Positions 30,228 through 40,791 of a stretch of DNA of 64,000 nucleotides are shown here, piece after piece. Each line of letters opens with the position of its first letter. The first letter of the stretch is position 1. Origin of the DNA: Chryseobacterium sp. E1 (GTDB lineage: Bacteria > Bacteroidota > Bacteroidia > Flavobacteriales > Weeksellaceae); the NCBI GenBank assembly GCA_019203745.1, contig CP078104.1, positions 1,556,001 through 1,620,000 on the forward strand, given 5' to 3'. The notes under the pieces are model-generated. The model did not search any database. It was given only the letters and a program-made list of their open reading frames with translations, and had not been told where the DNA came from. The position numbers and the translations under genes were made by a program.

Positions 30228-30722
30228 CTATTCACTCTTAACTCTTTCAAACGTCTGGAAGCAGAAGTCATAGCCATTCTTTTCATCTTTCTCATGGCAG
30301 ATCTCGTTTGTTTTTTTCCAGATTTTTTCATCTATTTTCGGGAAGAAAGTATCTGCTTCAAGATCAGCCTTCACCAAAGTTACCTCAAGTTTATCTACAA
30401 TATCCATGGTCTGCTCATAAATATTACCGCCGCCGATGATGAAAACTTCTTCATCGATCTTTTTAGCAAACTTCATGGCTTCTTTCAGGCTTCCTACAAT
30501 AAGGATTCCTTCCTCAAACCAGTCTTTCTTTCTTGAAACAACAATATTGGTACGGTTCGGAAGTGGTTTTCCAATACTCTCGTAAGTTTTTCTTCCCATA
30601 ATGACCGGATGCCCGGAAGTAAGGTCTTTAAAATGTTTTAAATCTTTAGGAAGATGCCAAAGCAACTGGTTTTCAAAACCAATCTCATTCTTCTCTCCCA
30701 TTGCCACCACTATTGTTGTCAT
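30228..30722 (-). CDS. folA: Dihydrofolate reductase
   Basis: An intact protein of 164 residues. Motifs: VAMGEKNEIGFENQLLWHLPKDLKHFK (substrate-binding Trp and the catalytic acidic residue, here Asp, in LPKDLKHFK), GHPVIMGRKTYESIGKPLPNR (NADPH-binding) and FIIGGGNIYEQT. Length and order are normal for the enzyme, which reduces dihydrofolate with NADPH. A degenerate TTAGAAGTTAGAGG repeat lies just after the stop. Confidence 0.96.
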   Translation of the reverse strand: MTTIVVAMGEKNEIGFENQLLWHLPKDLKHFKDLTSGHPVIMGRKTYESIGKPLPNRTNIVVSRKKDWFEEGILIVGSLKEAMKFAKKIDEEVFIIGGGNIYEQTMDIVDKLEVTLVKADLEADTFFPKIDEKIWKKTNEICHEKDEKNGYDFCFQTFERVKSE

Positions 30723-30797
30723 TCAAATATAATTTTTTACAAAATTAGCACATAATTTGTATATTTGGTTAGCACAAAAAATTTAAAAAAATAAACT

Positions 30798-31412
30798 ATG
30801 AAAAATAAAGGATGTCTGGGCGCCGGAACAATTGGTATAGCCCTCCTTATTATCGTTGCAGTTCTTTTCTTCTGGGGAAGAAGCGGATACAACAGCTTTG
30901 TAGACAAAGAGCAGACTGTGAACGCAAAATGGTCTAATGTAGAGACCGTGTACCAGAAAAGAGCCAACCTGATTCCTAACCTGGAAAGAACGGTAAAATC
31001 GTATTCAAAATTTGAGCAGGAAACGTTAACTCAGGTAGTGGAAGCACGCTCTAAAGCAACTTCTATCAACATTGATCCTACGAATATGACTGATGCAGAT
31101 ATTGCTAAATTCCAGGCTGCACAGGGAGAATTATCAGGTGCATTAAGCCGCTTGATGGCTGTGGTAGAGTCTTATCCTAACTTAAAAGCAGATCAGCAGT
31201 ATATCAACTTCCAGAGAGAATATACGGCTATTGAAAACAGCATCAGAACCGAAACGGTTTATTACAATGATGCAGCAAAAGTTTACAATACCTCTATCAA
31301 AACTTTCCCAAATAATATTTTGGCGAATTTTACCAACTTTAAAGAAAAACCTTATTTCAAAGCTGAAGCAGGAGCTGAAAAAGCCCTGAAGCATTCAAAT
31401 AATAATGGGTAA
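30798..31412 (+). CDS. LemA family protein
   Basis: An intact protein of 204 residues. One N-terminal membrane helix (GIALLIIVAVLFFWG) is followed by the LemA core YNSFVDKEQTVNAKWSNVETVYQKRANLIPNL and NFQREYTAIENSI. LemA proteins are membrane-tethered helical bundles of unclear role. The gene overlaps the next TPM gene by eight bases, which in turn overlaps a second TPM gene; the three probably form one operon. A TATATTTG box lies at 30760-30767. Confidence 0.92.
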   Translation: MKNKGCLGAGTIGIALLIIVAVLFFWGRSGYNSFVDKEQTVNAKWSNVETVYQKRANLIPNLERTVKSYSKFEQETLTQVVEARSKATSINIDPTNMTDADIAKFQAAQGELSGALSRLMAVVESYPNLKADQQYINFQREYTAIENSIRTETVYYNDAAKVYNTSIKTFPNNILANFTNFKEKPYFKAEAGAEKALKHSNNNG

Positions 31413-31834
31413 TTACCTTACAAATCAACAGATCGCTTCCCTTGTGGAAGCGATTCAGTCAGCAGAAGACCATTCTACAGGTGAGATCAGAGTGCATATT
31501 GACTCTAATACGGAAAGCCGCGATGCCAAAACAGCATTTGAGGTTTTCAAAGAACTGTGTATGGATAAAACTGCCGATAGGAATGCGGTGCTTTTTCATG
31601 TCAATTTCGAACAGAAATACCTTACCATCATTGGTGATGTCGGAATTCATGCTAAAGTACACCAGTCTTACTGGGATCGTCTGCATGATTATATCACTGC
31701 TGAATTTGCAAAAGGAAATTATTACCAGGCATTGAAAAGTGCCATTCTGGAAACCGGCCTTGAACTTAAAAAAATATTTTCCTGTAGAAGGAGAAAATCC
31801 AAACCAACTCCCGAATGAAATTACGTTCTCTTAA
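31405..31834 (+). CDS. TPM-domain protein (frameshifted)
   Basis: About 142 residues. TPM-type domain: LTNQQIASLVEAIQSAEDHSTGEIRVHI, LFHVNFEQKYLTIIGDVGIHAKV and DYITAEFAKGNYYQALKSAI. It lacks signal peptide and membrane helix. The tail is distorted near 31772, where seven A bases appear for an expected six; the corrected end KKYFPVEGENPNQLPNEITFS overlaps the next gene by 20 bases. This is one of the few likely single-base insertions in the window. Confidence 0.82.
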
Positions 31835-32627
31835 AATAGTATTTTCATTTCTATTGATCTGCTTTTACACTTTTGTATCAGCACAATACACCATACCCGA
31901 AAAACCGGCAGTACTCTACCCTGTTTTTGATGAAGCCGGACTGCTTTCCCAGCAGGAAAAAGATGCTCTTAATAATAAACTGATCAAGTTTGCCGATTCT
32001 ACCTCAACGGAAATTGAAGTAGTGATCATCAAATCCACCAAAGGTGAAGATGTGAATTTCCTCGCTACCATGTTCGGAGAGCAATGGAAAATCGGGAAGA
32101 AAGGTGTCGATAACGGGGTTGTTTTCCTGATTGCTACAGAAGACAGAACAATGTCTATCCAGCAAGGGCGGGCAGTGGAACAATATCTTACAGCATCCGT
32201 AGCAGGCCAGATCCTTGATTATATTGTTACTCCCAATTTCAAAAAAGGTCTGTGGTATGACGGTATCAATGGCGGAACCTCAGCAATCATGGAGGCTGTA
32301 CAGGGGAAATTTAAACCTGTCGCTACAACAGCTCCTTCAGGAAACGGAAGTGCATTCAAAGTACTGATCATTGCATTTATCATTTTCATTATTATTGCCA
32401 TACTTTTTGGTAACCGGGGCGGAGGCCGTGGTGGAAATAATGACGATGACGACGATGTGATCATTACAAGAAGAGGGCGCAGAAATTATCCCGGTGGTTT
32501 CTTCCCGTTCCCGGGCAGCTTTGGAGGCGGTGGCTTCGGTGGAGGTAGTTCCGGAGGCGGCGGCGGATTCGGAGGCTTCGGCGGAGGTGGAAGTTTCGGA
32601 GGCGGTGGTGCTTCCGGAGGATGGTAG
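31815..32627 (+). CDS. Membrane TPM-domain protein with Gly-rich tail (YgcG-like)
   Basis: An intact protein of 270 residues. It has a signal peptide, a TPM domain (FDEAGLLSQQEKDALNNKLIKFAD, VVIIKSTKGEDVNFLATMFGEQWKIG), one membrane helix (VLIIAFIIFIIIAILFG), a DDDDD stretch, and about 50 residues of Gly/Phe/Ser repeats ending GASGGW. TPM proteins of this type are implicated in phosphatase or PSII repair functions elsewhere; in Bacteroidota the role is unknown. It is the last gene of the lemA cluster. Confidence 0.9.
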   Translation: MKLRSLKIVFSFLLICFYTFVSAQYTIPEKPAVLYPVFDEAGLLSQQEKDALNNKLIKFADSTSTEIEVVIIKSTKGEDVNFLATMFGEQWKIGKKGVDNGVVFLIATEDRTMSIQQGRAVEQYLTASVAGQILDYIVTPNFKKGLWYDGINGGTSAIMEAVQGKFKPVATTAPSGNGSAFKVLIIAFIIFIIIAILFGNRGGGRGGNNDDDDDVIITRRGRRNYPGGFFPFPGSFGGGGFGGGSSGGGGGFGGFGGGGSFGGGGASGGW

Positions 32628-32653
32628 ATAAATAATTTATTATATATAAACAG

Positions 32654-32680
32654 ATCAGGTCTTAATGGCCTGATTTTTAT
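32654..32680 (+). terminator. Terminator of the LemA-TPM cluster
   Basis: The 8-bp stem ATCAGGTC / GGCCTGAT (one G-T) has loop TTAAT and is followed by TTTTATTT, 27 bases after the last stop. Confidence 0.8.
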
Positions 32681-32818
32681 TTAAAAACCTAAAATAATAT
32701 CAAATTTTTGTTTTTATTAATGTTAAATTGATTTTTTCATATTAAAAAATTAACAAACAAGCACGAAAGCCTCCTTTTATTCAATTTTTTTCACTATATT
32801 TACTGAAAACAGGATTTT

Positions 32819-33338
32819 ATGAAGAAGACGCTGGTAATATTTGCCCATCCTTATCTGGAGCACTCCAACTCGAATGTAGAGCTCATCAATTTCTACGTTC
32901 GCCACCAGCATTACACCTTGAGAGATCTTTATGAAGAATATCCTGATTTTCACATTGCCGCTTTCAGGAAAGAAAACGACTCAAATTTATGACCGCTTTG
33001 TCTTCCAGTTTCCTCTGATATGGTTCGGGATGCCTCCTCTTCTCAGATTATGGATTGATGAAGTTTTCGACAGAGACTGGCTGAAAGAAGGAGAACACAA
33101 TCCATTGGAAGGAAAGGAGGTATACATTCTTGTGACCACTGGCGGCAAAGAAAGATCTTTCAGTAAAACCGGCACCTATGAATATACAATTGACGAGCTG
33201 ATCAGCGGACTGATCGTTTCCTTAAAGGTCTTCAAAGCCGATATCAAACATATCAAGATCGTTTATGAAGCCAATAAACTTTCCAAAAAAGAAATTATAC
33301 TGCATAAAAAAGAATTTACAGAACTTCTCAATCAATAG
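32819..33338 (+). CDS. KefF-like NAD(P)H-dependent flavin reductase (frameshifted)
   Basis: About 174 residues, flavodoxin-like: KKTLVIFAHPYLEHSNSNVELI (FMN-binding loop), FQFPLIWFGMPPLLRLWIDEVF and VTTGGKERSFSKTGTYEYT. Two T bases are missing near 32961 and 32990; corrected text is AAFQERKRLKFYDRFVFQF. In E. coli KefF is an ancillary quinone reductase that switches on the KefC K+ efflux channel, and here the gene precedes a KefB/C-type antiporter by four bases, so the same pairing is likely. Confidence 0.85.
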
Positions 33339-33341
33339 CAT

Positions 33342-35226
33342 ATGGAATCCAGCTTAGCGATGAACACATTAATTTTTCTGGGTGTAGCCATCATCATGGT
33401 TCCATTGGCCAGAAAATTAGGACTGAGTTCTGTGATCGGTTATATATTTTAGGAGGAATCATTATTGGCCCTTATGTACTCAGGCTCACAGGAAATAATG
33501 TAAACGACATTATGCATGCCAGTGAATTTGGGGTCATTATGCTTTTATTTATCGTAGGACTTGAATTAGAACCCAGAAAGTTCTGGGAAATGCGAAAGAA
33601 GATCATGGGCCTGGGACTCTCACAGATGTTGCTCACTATTTCGTTGCTATTTATAGTCTTCGTCAGCGTAGGATGGCGAATTGATAAGGCCATTGCTGTA
33701 TCTATGTGCTTTGCCCTGTCTTCTACTGCCATAGTGCTTCAGACATTACAGGAGAAAAACAATTTCAAAACCACTGCCGGAGAAGCTTCATTCTCCACAT
33801 TGCTGTTTCAGGATATTTCAGTGATTCCTATTCTGGCTATTCTTCCAATTATTGCAAATTATAAAGCCAAACATCATGATAATGAAATTCAGATCCTGAT
33901 CCAGAAACTTCCGGAATGGCTACAGGCAGGTACTGTAATTCTGGGTGTGGTCCTGCTGATCTTGTTGGGAAGATATGTGTTTGTCCCTTTTTTACGATAT
34001 GTTTCAAAAGCAGGAATGGCTGAACTGTTGACAGCATCTTCTTTATTTCTGGTCATCGGAGTTTCTGAGCTGATGATCGTTATCGGGCTTTCTCCGGCAT
34101 TGGGAGCATTCCTCGCTGGTGTAATGCTTGCCAACAGTGAGTTCCGGCACGAACTGGAGGCACAGATCAATCCTTTTAAAGGACTGTTGCTGGCTGTCTT
34201 TTTTGTCAGTGTAGGCTCAACCATCAATTTTAACATCATTAAGGGAGATCCCTATTTATCTTCAGTACTGTTTTTGCGGTATTGGCCGTAAAATTTATTG
34301 TTTTATATGCAATCGGGAAGTTTTTCAGGATAGATACACCGCAAAGTCTTTTCTATGCCTTTGCCCTTTCGCAGGTGGGAGAGTTTGCCTTTGTACTGAT
34401 CAACTATGCTTCGGATCTTTACCTTCTCAGCCCGGAGCTGAATGCGCAATTGATGGCTGTAACCGCCATTACAATGTGTATCACCCTATCCTGTTGATTG
34501 TTAATGATCGGTTTATCACCCCGAAATTCATTAAAGAAATTCCTGAGGAAGAAAATGATTTCAATATTCTGGATAATGATGAGCCAAAAGAAGATTATCA
34601 TTGTAGGATTTGGGCATTTCGGAAGTACGGTAGGACGTCTTTTGAAGGCCAATAAAATATCAGCTACCGTCCTGGACAGAGATTCAGACCGTGTGAAACT
34701 TCTGAGAAGTTATGGCTTCAAGGTATATTATGGAGATGCTACCAGAATTCCCATTCTGAGAGCTGCAGGAATTGAAGATGCTGAAATTTTGGTTTTATGT
34801 CTTGATGACCCGGATGACAATATGTTTATTGCCGAACTTGTGCGTGAACATTATCCCGAAGTGAAAATTTTTGTAAGAGCTAAAAACAGAATTGATGCCT
34901 ACGAATATCTCAACAACGGAATCAATCATATTTACCGTGAAACATTAGGAACTGCAGTGGATATGGCTGTTGATGTACTTCATGAAACAGGAATGAGAAA
35001 ATATGCAGCAAGACGTCTGGGGCAAAGATTTATGGCCATTGATAAAGCTTCTGTCAGAAAGCTGGCAAAAATGGCGGAAGACCAGGATATTACCTTATTC
35101 AGCACAAAAGAAATCCTCCAGCGTGAGGAGGAATTATTGGCTTATGATAATCTTAATTTCGATAACCGGAATTGGGACTCTTCCCCATCTGCGGAAGAAG
35201 AAGATGAGGAAGAATCTCAGGATTGA
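33342..35226 (+). CDS. KefB/KefC-type K+/H+ antiporter (frameshifted)
   Basis: About 627 residues. Around a dozen hydrophobic helices: EFGVIMLLFIVGLELEPRKFW, STAIVLQTLQE, LGAFLAGVMLANSEFRHELEAQ, FFVSVGS and SQVGEFAFVLINYAS match the CPA2 family. The C-terminal cytosolic RCK domain has the NAD-binding strand KKIIIVGFGHFGSTVGRLL and VYYGDATRIPILRAAG. Four bases are missing (near 33450, 34264, 34486 and 34578). It follows a KefF-like reductase with four bases between. Such systems release K+ when electrophiles or glutathione-like adducts appear. Confidence 0.9.
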
Positions 35227-35227
35227 T

Positions 35228-36042
35228 TTATTGGATGTTTACGCTTCCGCCACTGCTCTCTTCTTTACTCACATTTTGAAGCTCTCCTTTTTAGCAATAT
35301 CAACACTTCCTCCGGAAGACGCTCCTGCTTTCACAGAAGATACGGCGCTGATCTGAACATTTGCTCCGCTGGAGGCATCAGCTTCCACATTGTCAGCAAT
35401 AACACCTTTAGCTGAAACACTGGCTCCCGAAGAAGCACTGATGTCTGCATGCTTTGCTTTTCCGGAAAGGTCAAGAGATGATCCTGAAGATGACTCAATA
35501 TCAAGATTCACAGCCCATATTTTTCCACTGAAATTACTGCTGCTGCTCACGTTGATATCCATATCATTCGCTTCCAGATCTCCGGAGATACTTCCTGCAC
35601 TTGAAACCTCTATGTCTGTTTTCTCCTGGGTAAACTTATCTTTTACGTTAATTTTTGCCGCTGAATCAGCAAGAAGCTTTGAAAAGTCTTTAGCATAAAT
35701 CTTTGCTGTTACTTTATGAATATTCATCACCCTGATACCAGGTTTATAATGAATATGCAGTTTTCCGCCTTCATTGTCCACAAGTATTTCATCAATGATA
35801 TTCTGAGGAGCAGAAATTTCCACTTTTTCTACATCTGATTTTATCACCTCAGCTTCTATTGCCTGGGAAACCTGAATTTCATCAAAATCCCCATTGAACT
35901 CTTTATGCTGTACAGGTCCGCTTTCCGTATTTACTACTTTCTCTACCCAGTTACTTTTTTCCCTGTCTTTTTTCTCATGTCTCTCATTGCATGAGGCCAA
36001 TACCACTAAGGCTGAAAGAATAAAAAGATTCCTTGTTTTCAT
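35228..36042 (-). CDS. GIN-domain lipoprotein (DUF2807) (frameshifted end)
   Basis: About 271 residues. Lipobox in FILSALVVLASCNER, then a strand helix of the GIN type: FDEIQVSQAIEAEVIKSD, IHYKPGIRVMNI, repeated AGSISGDLEANDMDINVSSSS and SGASVSAKGVIADNVEADASSG turns, with clear Ser/Gly periodicity. The domain forms a bactofilin-like or auto-transporter-like beta-solenoid. Function is unknown. The last residues, after one A is added near 35292, are GELQNVSKEESSGGSVNIQ. It converges with the antiporter gene, only one base apart. Confidence 0.85.
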
Positions 36043-36282
36043 ATTTATTTCTTTTTCGATTATTTTTTTGATTTCTTACTTAAAAGACAACTAATTTATA
36101 AAAATATTACATTACTTACGAAAATACCTTAACAGTCTGCAATATAAATTTTCAAAAAGATGCTATACCACTGATGGCAACCCGGAGATCCACAGCAGGC
36201 TTTTCTCATGAAATACCTCAGCCAAAATATACGCTATGATACAAGTTTTTAATATCTTTATGCTTTAATAACAACTCTATTT

Positions 36283-38423
36283 ATGAAGAATATTTCGTCG
36301 GTATTATTAATCTCTGCCTTGGCGTTCAATCAATCTTGTACTACAATGAAACAGACCGATATTCAACAGGAACTTCCTGTTCCTGATCCCTCTTTATCTT
36401 CAAATCCGTTGATGAAGAAAAGCAAGCTTCAGTATGAAGCTCCGGAATTTGACAAAATCAAAAATGAGCATTTCAAACCTGCTTTTGATTTTGGTTTAAA
36501 ACAACATGAAGCTGAAATAGTAAAATTGCTAACAACCCGGCTTCTCCAACTTTTGAAAACACCATTGTAGCGTTGGAAAAAAAGTGGTGAAGTACTGAAA
36601 AGAGCAGTAACGGTGTTCTCGAATCTTACCAGTGCGAATACCAATTCTACCCTTCAGGCCTTAGATGAAGAATATGCTCCTGTTTTTGCAGCCCATTCTG
36701 ATAAAATGTACCTGAATGAAAATCTTTATAAAAGAATAAAGTCTATCAAAGAAGACGGCCTGGACACTGAAAGTAAAAGACTTGTTCAGTTTTACAAACA
36801 AAACTTTGAAATTGCAGGTGCTAATCTTTCGGCAGCAGACAAAGAAAAGCTGAAGCAGATCAACCAGGAGTTGGCCTCTCTTTCTACCCAGTATGCCAAT
36901 AAATTGCTGGAAGCCAGAAAGCAGGGCGGTGTATTCTTTTCTGATGCAAAAGAACTTGACGGACTTTCCACTGATGAAATTGCAGCGGCAGCAGCTGATG
37001 CTAAAACTGCAGGACAGCCCGGAAAATATCTTTTGGCTTTACAAAATACAACGCAACAACCTCTTTTACAGAATTTAAAAAACAGAGCAACCCGGGAGAA
37101 GCTTTTCAAGGCATCATGGACAAGAGCTGAGAAAGGTGATGCCAATGATACCAGAGAAACCATTGAAAAACTGGCTAAGCTCAGACTGAAAAAAGCTCAG
37201 ACGCTTGGTAAAAAGAATTTCGCAGAATGGAAACTTCAGGACCAGATGGCCAAAACTCCTGAAGCCGCCACTAAACTGATGAATCAGATTGCAACTCCGG
37301 CAGTGGAGACAGCAAGGCGTGAAGCAAAAGATATCCAGGATCTTATCGATCAGCAGAAAGGAGGCTTCAAAGTAGAGCCATGGGACTGGAATTTCTATGC
37401 GGAGCAGGTAAGAAAAGCTAAGTATGATCTTGATGAAAGTGAAATAAAACCTTACTTTGAAATCACAACGGTTTTAGAGAAAGGAGTTTTCTTCGCTGCT
37501 GAAAAATTCTATGGACTGACGTTCAAAAGAGAACAGATCTTCCGGTTTACCATCCTGATGTAGTGACTTATGAAGTTTTTGATCATGATGGAAAATCTAT
37601 TGCGATCTATTACCTTGATTTTTATACAAGAGATTCCAAGAATGGCGGCGCATGGATGAGTAATTTCGTTGAGCAGTCTTATTTACTGGGCACCAAACCT
37701 GTTATTGTGAATTGCTACAATTACCAGAAACCGGCTCCGGGAAAACCTTCATTAATCAGTTATGATGATGTTTCAACAATTTTCCACGAATTTGGTCATT
37801 CTATCCACGGAATGTTTGCAAGCCAGAAATATCCTTCTCTTTCCGGAACCAATGTACCGAGAGACTTTGTAGAGTTCCCTTCACAGATCAATGAGCATTG
37901 GGCTTTAGATCCTGTTGTTCTGAAGAATTATGCAGTTCATTACGAAACAAAACAGCCGATTCCTCAGGCTTTGGTAGAAAAAAATTAAAAAGCTTCTACT
38001 TTCAACCAGGGATACATGACTACTGAACTTGTTTCTGCTGCAGCTTTGGATATGGATTGGCATACAGTAACGAACGAAAGCCAGTTTATTCCTGTTTTAG
38101 ATTTTGAAAAACAGTCATTGACCAGCCATGGATTCACGTTGGCAACTGTTCCGCCAAGATATCATACGCCTTATTTTGCACACATCTGGGGTGGTGGATA
38201 CTCTGCCGGATATTACGCTTATTTATGGTCTGAAACATTGGATAATGACGCATGGGAATGGATCAAAAACAACGGTGGATTAACCAGGGAAAATGGTGAC
38301 CGTTTCAGAAAATACATCCTTTCTGTAGGAAATTCTGTAGACCTTAACCAGGCGTTCAGAGATTTCACAGGCCATGATCCGGATATCAAACCTTTATTGA
38401 GAAACAGAGGATTTATTAAATAA
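36283..38423 (+). CDS. dcp: M3-family peptidyl-dipeptidase Dcp (frameshifted)
   Basis: About 715 residues. It begins with a lipoprotein-type signal (ISALAFNQSC). The zinc motif is TIFHEFGHSIHGMF (HExxH), with the downstream glutamate region in FPSQINEHWALDP. The tail shows HTPYFAHIWGGGYSAGYYAYLWSE, typical of M3 peptidases. Dcp removes dipeptides from the C-terminus of peptides, here probably in the periplasm. Four breaks near 36535, 36590, 37537 and 37988 are each removed by one base. No partner genes are visible nearby. Confidence 0.9.
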
Positions 38424-38430
38424 TATAATG

Positions 38431-38460
38431 AGAAGCATTCTTTTAGAGTGCTTCTTTTTT
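38431..38460 (+). terminator. Terminator of dcp
   Basis: The 10-bp stem AGAAGCATTC / GAGTGCTTCT (one G-T pair) has loop TTTTA and is followed by TTTTTTATT, just after the dcp stop. Confidence 0.85.
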
Positions 38461-38579
38461 ATTCCGATTCTAAGGATTCTTTTCTCGCAGATCAGAATGC
38501 CGGTTTATTTTTTTAATACGCTAAAAGTCCATTTCTATTGATATTTACTATTTTTGTGGCATTAAAATTTTAAGTAAAG

Positions 38580-38957
38580 ATGAATTGTCCCTGCTGTTCC
38601 GGAAAGACCTATGAAGAGTGCTGCAAACCTTATCATACAGGAGAGAAGCATGCTCCTACCGCAGAAGCACTGATGCGTTCACGGTTTTCTGCTTTTGCCA
38701 TTCCGAATGGTGAATACCTGATGGAAACCACTCTTCCCGGAAAAAGGAAATACCACAATAAGAAAGACCTTCAGGAATGGGGTGAGATCAATCAATGGAC
38801 AAAACTGGAGATCATTCAGACACCTGCTTTAAATCATGTAGAATTCAAAGCTTATTATACGGATCAGGATGGTGATCCGCAAATCCATCACGAATTTTCC
38901 ATTTTCCAGAAAATGCATGAACGCTGGTATTATGTTTCAGGTGAATTTTTAGATTAA
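38580..38957 (+). CDS. YchJ-like SEC-C metal-binding protein
   Basis: An intact protein of 125 residues. It begins with the SEC-C zinc motif MNCPCCSGKTYEECC (CxC and CC pairs) and continues PTAEALMRSRFSAFAI and the YchJ/UPF0225 core (SIFQKMHERWYYVSGEF). SEC-C motifs bind zinc and often serve in protein or nucleic-acid contact. A TATTTTTG box at 38549-38556 is a possible promoter. A small secreted-protein gene follows after five bases. Confidence 0.88.
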   Translation: MNCPCCSGKTYEECCKPYHTGEKHAPTAEALMRSRFSAFAIPNGEYLMETTLPGKRKYHNKKDLQEWGEINQWTKLEIIQTPALNHVEFKAYYTDQDGDPQIHHEFSIFQKMHERWYYVSGEFLD

Positions 38958-38962
38958 TTGAT

Positions 38963-39553
38963 ATGAAGAATTATATGTACACATTGCTGTTTCTGCTTTG
39001 CAGTTTCAGTTTTACCCATGCTCAGACTGCTGATGACAAAAACAAATTGCAGCAGCTGTCACTGATATTTTAAAAGGTTTCCAGACTAAAAACGGAAATC
39101 TTATGAATAAATATATAGACAAAACCTACGGTGTGGGTATCCTTTTTAAAAGTGGTGGCGATCTTGGATTTGTATTAAATGAAGAAGTTGATTTCGGTAT
39201 GCCTTTGGGTTATATTCAAAAAGCCTGGAATATCAGGAATGAGTTTCCCATACAGTTTGGTGATGCCACCGGTGAATATGACCCGAAAAATAAGAAGTGG
39301 AAAAAGAAGGATTGTTTGCCCAGTTCAACTCTAATGCTGTCAATAATTATGCTGATCAGTTTTTGGAGCAGTATGCTGTAAAAGACCAGGAGATTTTTAA
39401 GATCAATTCGAATGCTAAAAATGTAGTTTTCGTAACGCTTGCTGAGAATACCAGGAAAAAGCTCCTGTCAACGGATTCAGGTTTGTCATGACAAAGATTG
39501 GAGGACAGTGGTTTCTGACGTTTATTGATGTTACCGAATATAATGCAGAATAA
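38963..39553 (+). CDS. Secreted protein of unknown function (frameshifted)
   Basis: About 197 residues with a signal peptide (MYTLLFLLCSFSFTHAQ). The mature part has TKNGNLMNKYIDKTYGVGILFKSGGD and NYADQFLEQYAVKDQEIFKINSN and ends FLTFIDVTEYNAE. Three A bases seem to be missing near 39050, 39306 and 39463. I do not recognise the family; it recalls short NTF2-like or YdhA-like folds, but that is a guess. It probably shares a transcript with the YchJ-like gene. Confidence 0.6.
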
Positions 39554-39582
39554 TGTGGGTAAAATGTGAGAATGCGTTGTAA

Positions 39583-39632
39583 AACCACCCCGTCAAATCA
39601 TAGATTTGTCACCCTCCAGCGGAGAATGCCAA
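39583..39632 (-). repeat. Dispersed REP-like repeat, copy 2
   Basis: The minus strand reads CTCCGCTGGAGGGTG, a spacer, then TTTGACGGGGTGGTT, which aligns with the copy at 14888-14943. It is inverted relative to that copy. Confidence 0.65.
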
Positions 39633-39647
39633 ACGTATATTAAAGTA

Positions 39648-39702
39648 TAAAAACCACATAGATGCATAGGATTCTTTTGGAAAACGATGTACTATGTGGT
39701 TT
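39648..39702. repeat. Inverted repeat of the ACATAGA-type family
   Basis: AAACCACATAGATGCATAGG and, at the far side, CTATGTGGTTT form an 11-base inverted pair over about 33 bases. Similar units appear at 51781-51880 and 53547-53588. Confidence 0.55.
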
Positions 39703-39711
39703 ATTTTACAA

Positions 39712-39739
39712 AAAATGTCCGGAAAAAACCGGACATTTT
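39712..39739. terminator. Bidirectional terminator
   Basis: An 11-bp perfect stem AAAATGTCCGG / CCGGACATTTT with loop AAAAAA. It serves the secreted-protein gene (+) and the FKBP gene (-), which converge. Confidence 0.85.
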
Positions 39740-39748
39740 TATTATTTC

Positions 39749-40248
39749 TTAGTGAGTATCTGTTCCGTCAACTCCGTGAGCATGGCCATGTGCCAACTCT
39801 TCTTCTGTAGCCGGACGTGTGTTTAAAACTTCTACCTGGAAATCCAACACTTTCCCTGCCATTGGGTGGTTAAGGTCTGCTACTACAACTTCCGGTGTAA
39901 TCTCTACCACAAACGCCTGGAAATTATTCCCTGGTTATCGGATAATGGTAAAATAGCTCCTACTGGCGGAAGCCCTGATTCTTTAAACATCTCAACCGGT
40001 AACTGTGCAATAGCATCAGGCTGTCTGTCTCCATAAGCTTCCTCAGGCTGAATGGTAAAATCTGCTTTATCACCAGCTTTCAAACCAAGGATATTTTGCT
40101 CGAACTTTGGAATCATCATTCCCACACCGTACAAAAATGTAAGTGGATTTTCTGTTGTTGTTTCTTCTACAAGAACTTTACTTCCATCTTCTTCAATGGT
40201 GTGAAGTATATACTTTACAGATACAACGTGATTGTTTTCAATTGTCAT
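39749..40248 (-). CDS. SlyD-like FKBP-type peptidyl-prolyl isomerase (frameshifted)
   Basis: About 166 residues. It has the FKBP/SlyD pattern: VVSVKYILHTIEEDGSKVLVEETT, NPLTFLYGVGMMIPKFEQNI (isomerase loop), FTIQPEEAYGDRQPD and DLNHPMAGKVLDFQVEVL. The end is His-rich (HGHAHGVDGTDTH), which in SlyD binds nickel or other metals. One base near 39928 is missing; corrected text is DNQGNNFQAFVVEITPE. The ATG at 40248 (MTIENNHV) is preferred over the longer Lys-rich start. Confidence 0.92.
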
Positions 40249-40420
40249 ATTTTTCTTTTTTTTCGTGAGTTCTTTCACGATTAATAGCACAAATATACTG
40301 TTTTTGAAATGAATTGATGAGTTTGGAAGCCGGGAGATGGAAGAAGGAAGCTATGAAAGGCATAAAGAACAGTCAGGAGTACCTTTACCTATGATTTCTT
40401 TCTTTCAGCTTTCTGCCTTT

Positions 40421-40672
40421 TTACTTCTTATTCCTGGATTCATCCCTCTTTTTCTGTCTCAGTACAAAAAGATACAGGCTTTCAACCTTGGTTCTTGCCC
40501 AGGGTGTCTTTCTTAGAAACTTCAGAGATGAACTGATACTCGGGTTATCTGTAAAACATTTGATATTGATCTGTTCACCCAGTTTCTCAAATCCTTTATA
40601 ATATTCTACCAGTTCCTCAAGAATGGCATCAAGTCTTTTTCCGTGTAAAGGATCTTTTGATTTTTCTTCCAT
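40421..40672 (-). CDS. VF530 (DUF2132) family small DNA-binding protein
   Basis: An intact protein of 83 residues. DPLHGKRLDAILEELVEYYKGFEKLGEQINIKCF and KFLRKTPWARTKVESLYL match VF530, a small helical family thought to bind DNA. The C-terminus is basic (RQKKRDESRNKK). It is a stand-alone gene without obvious partners. Confidence 0.9.
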   Translation of the reverse strand: MEEKSKDPLHGKRLDAILEELVEYYKGFEKLGEQINIKCFTDNPSISSSLKFLRKTPWARTKVESLYLFVLRQKKRDESRNKK

Positions 40673-40791
40673 AACGATGTAAAATTAAAACATTTTACCA
40701 GACTTACCGACTAAAATTGGTTAAGCTCTCAATCTTTAGTATTTTTGATGAAGCTATTGCTTACCTATAAAATTATTTGTCACCAACAATT

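Noticed and set aside
30724..30731. TATATTTG on the minus strand just before folA
   Set aside because: Only one base separates it from the start codon, so transcription would begin inside the gene.
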